A program made the translations under genes and the position numbers. The notes beneath the pieces were generated by a model that had not been told where the DNA came from, made no database searches, and saw nothing but the letters and a program-made list of their open reading frames with translations. This document shows positions 34,601 to 43,600 of a stretch of DNA of 64,000 nucleotides, piece after piece (position 1 is the first letter of the stretch; each line of letters begins with the position of its first letter). This DNA comes from Symsagittifera roscoffensis. Lineage: Eukaryota; Xenacoelomorpha; Acoela; Convolutidae. The stretch covers positions 9,525,671-9,589,670 of the forward strand of contig NC_087064.1 in assembly GCF_963678635.1 (NCBI RefSeq). The letters are read 5' to 3'.

Positions 34601-37600
34601 TGATTTCACAGAATATAATTTCATATGACAACTTAGAAATGCCTCCAACTTTTCTCTGGGCCTTTTTACGCAGTTAAGTGTGACAAAAATCAAACTCTAT
34701 CAACTTACGGCATAAAAAGCACCCATCGCATCAATTTTGCAAAGAAGACATCAAAATTCGTTATACTTGTATTTTGCTCAAATGAAACCGTTTTTAATAT
34801 TTTTAAGAACTGTATAATTTTTGAAAATTTTTGAAAATAATTGTGTTAGGCAACATTGAAAAAATGATGTCATGTGCTTTAGCAAAAGGTTTTCTCATCA
34901 ATTTCGCAAAGAAGGCGTCAACATTCGTTGTCTTTTTAATTTGCTCAAATAAAACCGTTTTTTTGGAGGGGGCGTGGTTTTCTGTATTTTTTCCGTGGTA
35001 GCGTCAAAGTTGAGTTGAAACAAGCACAACCTAATTTCACAGAATAAAATTACACAAGACAACTTAGAAATGCCTTCGTCTATTCTCAGGGCCTTTTTAC
35101 GCAGTTAAGTGTGACAAAAACCAAACTCTATCAACTTACGTCATAAAAAGCACCCATCGCATCAATTTTGCAAAGAAGGCATCAAAATTCGTTATACTTG
35201 TATTTTGCTCAAATGAAACCGTTTTTAATATTTTTAAGAACTGTATAATTTTTGAAAATTTTTGAAAATAATTGTGTTAGGCAACATTGAAAAAATGATG
35301 TCATGTGCTTTAGCAAAAGGTTTTCTCATCAATTTCGCAAAGAAGGCGTCAACATTCGTTGTCTTTTTAATTTGCTCAAATAAAACCGTTTTTTTTGGAG
35401 GGGGCGTGGCTTTCTGTAATTTTCCTTGGCAGCATTAAAATTGAGATGAAACAAGCAAAACCTAATTTCACAGAATATAATTTCATAGGGCAACTTAGAA
35501 ATGCATTCGTCTATTCTCTGGGCCTTTTTACGCAGTTAAGTGTGACAAAAACCAAACTCTATCAACTTACGTCATAAAAAGCACCCATCGCATCAATTTT
35601 GCAAAGAAGGCATCAAAATTCGTTATACTTGTATTTTGCTCAAATGAAACCGTTTTTAATATTTTTAAGAACTGTATAACTTTTGAAAGTTATTGAAAAT
35701 GATTGTGTTAAGCAACATTGAAAAAATGATGTCATGTGCTTTAGCAAAAGGTTTTCTCGAAACTGTTAAAACTTTGAGCAGAAGGGGGGGGCGTCGCTTT
35801 TTTGTGTTTTTTTGCTTGGCGGCGTTAAAGTTGACATAACCTAATTTCACAGAATATATTTTTCATAAGACAACTTAGAAATGCCTTCGTTTTTTCTCTT
35901 GGCCTCTTTACGCAGTTAAGTATGAAAAAAATCAAGCTCTATCAACTTACGGCAGAAAAAACACCCATCGCATCAATTTCGCAAAGAAGGCGTCAACATT
36001 CGTTGTCTTTTTAGTTTGCTCAAATGAAACCGTTTTTTTTAGGGGGGCGTGGTTTTCTGTATTTTTTCCGTGGCAGCGTCAAAACTGAGTTGAAACAAGC
36101 ACAACCTAATTTCACAGAAAATAATTTCTTAAGACAACTTAGAAATGCCTTCGTCTTTTGTCTGAGCCTTTTTACGCAGTTAGGTATGACAAAAATCAAG
36201 CTCTATCAACTTATGGCTTAAAAAGCACCCATTGCATCAATTTTTCAAAGAAGGCGTCAAAATTCGTTATGTTTCTAATTTGCTCATCTGAAACCGTTTT
36301 GGTAGGGGGCGTGGCTTTTCTGTAATTTTCCTTGGCAGCAGTAAAAGTGAGATGAAACAAGCATAACCTAATTTCACAGAATATAATTTCATATGACAAC
36401 TTAGAAATGCCTCCAACTATTCTCTGGACCTTCTTACGCAGTTAAGTGTGACAAAAATCAAACTCTATCAACTTACGGCATAAAAAGCACCTATCGCATC
36501 AATTTTGCAAAAAAAAGGCATCAAAATTCCTTATACTTGTAATTTGCTCAACTGAAACCATTTTTGATATTGTTAAGAAACGTATAATTTCTGAAAATTA
36601 CTGAAAATATTCATGTTGAGCAATATTGAAAAATTGATGTCATACGCTTTAGCAAAAAATTTTCTCGAAACTGCTAAAAAGTTGCGCAGAGGGGGGGCGT
36701 CGCTTTTTTGTTTTTTTTTCCTTGGCAGCGTTAAAATTGAGATGAAACAAGCACAACCTAATTTAACAAAATATAATTTCATGAGAAAACTTAGAAATAC
36801 TTTCGTCTATTCTCTGGGCCTCTTTACGCAGTTAAGTATGGCAAAAATCAAGATCTATCAACTTACGGCATAAAAAGCACCCATCGCATCAATTTTGCAA
36901 AGAAGGCGCCAAAATTCGTTATATTTGTAATTTGCTCAAATGAAACCAATTGGGGGGGGGGGGGCGTGGCGTTCTGTATTTTTTCCTTGGCGGCGTTAAA
37001 GTTAAGATGAAGGAAACATAACCTAATATCACAGAATTTAATTTCATTAGACCACTTAGAAATGCCTTCGTCTATTCTCTTGGCCTCTTTACGCGGTTAA
37101 GTGTGACAAAAATCAAACGCTATCAACTTACGGCATAAAAAGCACCCATCGCATCAATTTTGAAAAGAAGGCGTCAAATTTAATTATAAAAATAATTAGC
37201 TCAATGGAAACCGCCTGTTTTGGGCGTGTCTTTTCTGTAACTTTCCTTGGCAGCAGTAAAAGTGAGATGAAACAAGCATAACCTAATTTCACAGAATATA
37301 ATTTCATATGACAACTTAAAAATGCCTCCAACTATTCTCTGGACCTTCTTACGCAGTTAAGTGTGACAAAAATCAAACTCTATCAACTTACGGCATAAAA
37401 AGCACCTATCGCATCAATTTCGCAAAAAAAGGCATCAAAATTCCTTATACTTGTAATTTGCTCAACTGAAACCGTTTTTGATATTGTTAAGAAACGTATA
37501 ATTTCTGAAAATTACTGAAAATATTCATGTTGAGCAATATTGAAAAATTGATGTCATATGCTTTAGCAAAAAATTTTCCCGAAACTGTTAAAAGTTGAGC

Positions 37601-40600
37601 AGAGGGGGGCGTCGCTTTTTTGTTTTTTTTCCTTGGCAGCGTTAAAATTGAGATGAAACAAGCACAACCTAATTTAACAAAAGATAATTTCATGAGAAAA
37701 CTTAGAAATACTTTCGTCTATTCTCTGGGCCTCTTTACGCAGTTAAGTATGACAAAAATCAAGATCTATCAACTTACGGCATAAAAAGCACCCATCGCAT
37801 CAATTTTGCAAAGAAGGCGCCAAAATTCGTTATATTTGTAATTTGCTCAAATGAAACCAATTGGGGGGGGGGGCGTGGCGTTCTGTATTTTTTCCTTGGC
37901 GGCGTTAAAGTTAAGATGAAGGAAACATAACCTAATATCACAGAATTTAATTTCATTAGACCACTTAAAAATGCCTTCGTCTATTCTCTTGGCCTCTTTA
38001 CGCGGTTAAGTGTGACAAAAATCAAACGCTATCAACTTACGGCATAAAAAGCACCCATCGCATCAATTTTGAAAAGAAGGCGTCAAATTTAATTATAAAA
38101 ATAATTAGCTCAATGGAAACCGTCTGTTTTGGGCGTGTCTTTTCTGTAACTTTCCTTGGCAGCATTAAAAATGAAATGAAACAAGCATAACCTAATTTCA
38201 CAGAATAGAATTTCATAAGACAACTTAGAAATTCCTTCGTCTATTCTCTGGGCCTCTTTTTGCGGTTAAGTATAAAAAAATCAAGCTCTATCAATTTACG
38301 GCATAAAAAGCACCCATCGCATCAATTTCGCAAAGAAGGCGTCAACAATCGTTATCTTTTTAATTTGCTCAAATGAAACTGTTTTTTTTTTGGGGGGGGG
38401 GGCCTGGCTTTCTGTATTTTTTCCATGGCAGCGTCAAAATTGAGTTGAAACAAGCACAACCTAATCTCACAGAATATAATTTCATGAGACAACTTAGAAA
38501 AGCCTTCGTCTATTCTCTGGGCCTCTTTTTGCGATTAAGCATGAAAAAATCAAGCTCTATCAATTTACGGCATAAAAAGTACCCATTGCATCAATTTTGC
38601 AAAGAAGGCGTCTAAATTCGTTAAATTTATAACTAGCTCAGATGGAACCGCCCAAAAGGCGTCAGATGGAACGCAGTTAAGTGTGACAAAAATCAAACTC
38701 TATCAACTTACGGCATAAAAAGCACCTATCGCATCAATTTCGCAAAAAAAAGCATCAAAATTCCTTATACTTGTAATTTGCTCAACTGAAACCGTTTTTG
38801 ATATTGTTAAGAAACGTATAATTTCTGAAAATTACTGAAAATATTCATGTTGAGCAATATTGAAAAATTGATGTCATATGCTTTAGCAAAAAATTTTCCC
38901 GAAACTGTTAAAAGTTGAGCAGAGGGGGGCGTCGCTTTTTTGTTTTTTTTCCTTGGCAGCGTTAAAATTGAGATGAAACAAGCACAACCTAATTTATCAA
39001 AATATAATTTCATGAGAAAACTTAGAAATACTTTCGTCTATTCTCTGGGCCTCTTTACGCAGTTAAGTATGACAAAAATCAAGATCTATCAACTTACGGC
39101 ATAAAAAGCACCCATCGCATCAATTTTGCAAAGAAGGCGCCAAAATTCGTTATATTTGTAATTTGCTCAAATGAAACCAATTGGGGGGGGGGGCGTGGCG
39201 TTCTGTATTTTTTCCTTGGCGGCGTTAAAGTTAAGATGAAGGAAACATAACCTAATATCACAGAATTTAATTTCATTAGACCACTTAGAAATGCCTTCGT
39301 CTATTCTCTTGGCCTCTTTACGCGGTTAAGTGTGACAAAAATCAAACGCTATCAACTTACGGCATAAAAAGCACCCATCGCATCAATTTTGAAAAGAAGG
39401 CGTCAAATTTAATTATAAAAATAATTAGCTCAATGGAAACCGTCTGTTTTGGGCGTGTCTTTTCTGTAACTTTCCTTGGCAGCATTAAAAATGAAATGAA
39501 ACAAGCATAACCTAATTTCACAGAATAGAATTTCATAAGACAACTTAGAAATTCCTTCGTCTATTCTCTGGGCCTCTTTTTGCGGTTAAGTATAAAAAAA
39601 TCAAGCTCTATCAATTTACGGCATAAAAAGCACCCATCGCATCAATTTCGCAAAGAAGGCGTCAACAATCGTTATCTTTTTAATTTGCTCAAATGAAACT
39701 GTTTTTTTTTGGGGGGGGGGGGCGTGGCTTTCTGTATTTTTTCCATGGCAGCGTCAAAATTGAGTTGAAACAAGCACAACCTAATCTCACAGAATATATT
39801 TTCATGAGACAACTTAGAAAAGCCTTCGTCTATTCTCTGGGCCTCTTTTTGCAATTAAGCATGAAAAAATCAAGCTCTATCAATTTACGGCATAAAAAGT
39901 ACCCATTGCATCAATTTTGCAAAGAAGGCGTAAAATTTCGTTATATTTATAATTAGCTCAGATGGAACCGTCTTTTTTTAGCGTGGCTTTTCTGTATTTT
40001 TTCCGTGGCATTGTCAAAATTGAGTTGAAACAAGCACAACCTAATTTCACAGAATATAATTTCAGAAGACAACTTAGAAAAGCCTTCGTCTTTTCTCTGG
40101 GCCTCTTTACGCGGTTAAGTATGAAAAAATCAAGCTCTAACAATTTACGGCATAAAAAGCACCCATTGCATCAATTTTGCAAAGAAGGCGTAAAATTTCG
40201 TTATATTTATAATTAGCTCAAATGAAACCGTCTTTTTTGGGCGTAGATTTTCTGTAATTTTCCTTGGCAGCATTAAAATTGAGATGGAAAAAGCATAACC
40301 TAATTTCACAGAATATAGTTTCATAAGTCAACTTAGAAATGCCTTCGTCTTTTCTCTGGGCCTCTTTACGCAATTAAGTATGAAAAAAATCAAGCTCTAT
40401 CAACTTACGGAATAAAAAGCACCCATCGCATCAATTTCGCGAAGAAGGCGTCAATATTCGTTATCTTTTTAATTTGGGGGGGGGGGGTGGCTTTCTGTAT
40501 TTTTTCCATGGCAGCGTCAAAATTGAGTTGAAACAAGCACAACCTAATCTCACAGAATATAATTTCATGAGACAACTTAGAAAAGCCTTCGTCTATTCTC

Positions 40601-43600
40601 TGGGCCTCTTTTTGCGATTAAGCATGAAAAAATCAAGCTCTATCAATTTACGGCATAAAAAGTACCCATTGCATCAATTTTGCAAAGAAGGCGTCTAAAT
40701 TCGTTAAATTTATAATTAGCTCAGATGGAACCGTCTTTTTTTGGCGTGGCTTTTCTGTATTTTTTCCGTGGCATTGTCAAAATTGAGTTGAAACAAGCAC
40801 AACCTAATTTCACAGAATATAAATTCAGAAGACAACCTAGAAAAGCCTTCGTTTTTTCACTGGGCCTCTTTACTCGGTTAAGTATGAAAAAATCAAGCTC
40901 TAACAATTTACGGCATAAAAAGCACCCATTGCATCAATTTTGCAAAGAAGGCGTAAAATTTCGTTATATTTATAATTAGCTCAAATGAAACCGTCTTTTT
41001 GGGCGTAGATTTTCTGTAATTTTCCTTGGCAGCATTAAAATTGAGATGGAAAAAGCATAACCTAATTTCACAGAATATAGTTTCATAAGTCAACTTAGAA
41101 ATGCCTTCGTCTTTTCTCTGGGCCTCTTTACGCAATTAAGTATGAAAAAAATCAAGCTCTATCAACTTACGGCATAAAAAGCACCCATCGCATCAATTTC
41201 GCGAAGAAGGCGTCAATATTCGTTATCTTTTTAATTTGCTAAAATGAAACCGTTTTTTTTGGGGGGGGGGGGAGGCATGGCTTTCTGTATTTTTTCCGTG
41301 GCAGCATCAAAATTGAGTTGAAACAAGCCTAACCTAAATTCACAGAATATATTTTCATAATACAACTTAGAAAAGCTTTCGTCTTTTCTCTGGGCCTCTT
41401 TACGCGGTTAAGTATGAAAAAATCAAGCTCTATCAGTTTACGGCTTAAAAAGCACCCATCGCATCAATTTCGCAAAGAAGGCGTCAATATTCGTTATCTT
41501 TTTAATTTGCTAAAATGAAACCGTTTTGGGGGGGGGGGGGAGGCGTGGTTTTCTGTATTTTTTCCGTGGCATCGTCAAAATTGAGTTGAAACAAGCCTAA
41601 CCTAATTTCACAGAATATATTTTCATAAGACAACTTAGAAAAGCCGTCGTCTTTTCTCTGGGCCTCTTTACGCGGTTAAGTATGAAAAAAATCAAGCTCT
41701 GTCAACCTACCGCATAAAAAGCACCCATCGCATCAATTTCGCCAAGAAGGCGTCAACATTCGTTATCTTTTTAGTTTGCTCACATGAAACCTTTTTTTGG
41801 GGGGGGGGGGGCGTGGCTTTCTGTATTTTTTCCGTGGCATTGTCAAAATTGACTTGAAACAAGCACAACCTAATTTCACAGAATATAATTTCATAAGACA
41901 ACTTAGAAATGTCTTCGTTTTTTCTTTTGGCCTCTTTACACAGTTAAGTATGAAAAAAAATCAAGCTCTATCAACTTACGGCAAAAAAAACACCCATCGC
42001 ATCAATTTTGCAAAGAAGGCGTCAACATTCGTTATGTTTCTAATTTGCTCAACTGAAACCGTTTTGGTAGGGGGGCGTGGCTTTTCAGTAATTTTCCTTG
42101 GCAGCAGCAAAATTGAGATGAAACAAGCATAGCCTAATTTCACAGAATATATTTTCATTTGACAACTTAGAAATGCCTCCAACTATTCTCTGGGCCTTTT
42201 TACGCAGTTAAGTGTGACAAAAATCAAACTCTATCAACTTACGGCAAAAAAAGCACCCATCGCATCAATTTTGCAAGAAGGCATCAAATATCGTTATACT
42301 TGTAATTTGCTCAAATGAAACCGTTTTTGATATTTTTAAGAATCGTATAATTTTTGAAAATTATTGAAAACATTTGTGTTAAGCAATATTGAAAAACTGA
42401 TGTCATATGCTTTAGCAAATGGTTATCTTGAAACTGTTAAGAGATTGAACACTGTCATAATTCAAATATCGAACAAGTTTCTGTCGAGTTTGCCAACAAA
42501 ACATTTGGTGCAAGCGTTTTAGCGAAAAAACTCGACTCGTTTTTGAAAACAACATTATGTTTAATCTCTTACTAAAATTTCGCCAAACGCATTTTACAAC
42601 AGTTATGAATTGCCTCATAATTTTCCTTGGGCTGTCACTTTTGATTTTTGTCATAGTCTCATATCTGATTTAATGGTTTTCAATTTACTCACCCGTACTA
42701 GATCCTCAAAAAAAATCTCTCTAATATGGTCAATGTAGTGTTGCTCTTAGTCGTGTCACCTCGTTCGAAGATTTAATTTTACTGATCTTTGACTTCAAAC
42801 AAACATTTGCGAAGTAACCCACAAACTGCAGAAGAGAGGTGAAAACAGAAGCTGCAATCTTCAATGTGAAAACCAAGACACTTTTCATGCTAAAAAGACC
42901 GCAAAATGCAACCTTTCGGTTTTTATTTTGTATTAATCAGAGTTGTTTTTCCATCATTAACAGATTTTTTCATCTATTCTAGGCTCATAACAAATGACAC
43001 CATTGCCCTTCAAAAAATAAATACATCATCAGTCATTCAAAAACTTGCTCATATAAATTCTCAAAAAATATTGATAATTGATGAAATTAAACTCAACTCC
43101 AAACTTATTATTTTCAACCAGATTTGAAAAATAAGTCATTTTTACAACACATGACAGCTTCTGTCAATTTAGAACATTGAAAAAACTGGGACCTCGCAAA
43201 ACTATATTGGTCGATAGAAATCAAAAATTAAGGACTCAGATTTTGATCGAATCACTTCGTTTTGATTGCACTACTTCCAAACATATCTTATAGTCGGAGA
43301 ATTCAACATGAATAAAAACATGACTAATTTTTATGCATTGTAGGGAACACCTCAAAAAAAGAGTTGAAGAATGTTGAAGTTTTGTTCAAGGAATGAATGG
43401 GTTGCAACGTTTGAAATGTTCTATTTTTTTTTACTTTGCTCTGTTAGCTCTTTACAAGACTTACCAACACTGTTTCATGATAGGTTTGTTCTGCTGACTT
43501 TTCTAAGTTTAAAATAGCTGTGGTCAATTAATATATGCTGTTTGCACAAAAGTGTGTTATCATCGCTAATGTCTGAAATGATTCATGTACTTTGTCTATA

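Larger units (their letters stand above)
28512..42450. repeat. Tandem satellite array, about 265-bp monomers with G runs
   Basis: Roughly fifty direct monomers share, in order: a G run (7-14) then CGTGGCTTTCTGTATTTTT, GGCAGCGTCAAAATTGAG, GAAACAAGCA(C/A)AACCTAATTT, CACAGAATATAA, AACTTAGAAATGCCTTCGTC, TCTCTGGGCCTCTTTACGCA, ATCAAGCTCTATCAA, AAAGCACCCATCGCATCAAT, TTTGCAAAGAAGGCGTCAA and CTCAAATGAAACCG. Successive copies are about 250-270 bp apart. Some monomers are longer through a spacer containing AAGAACTGTATAATTTTTGA. Divergence between monomers is visible but modest. The array lies wholly within intron 8. Confidence 0.93.

Noticed and set aside
28512-42450. CRISPR array
   Set aside because: The whole roughly 265-bp unit repeats with gradual divergence; there are no short identical repeats with unique spacers, and the context is eukaryotic.
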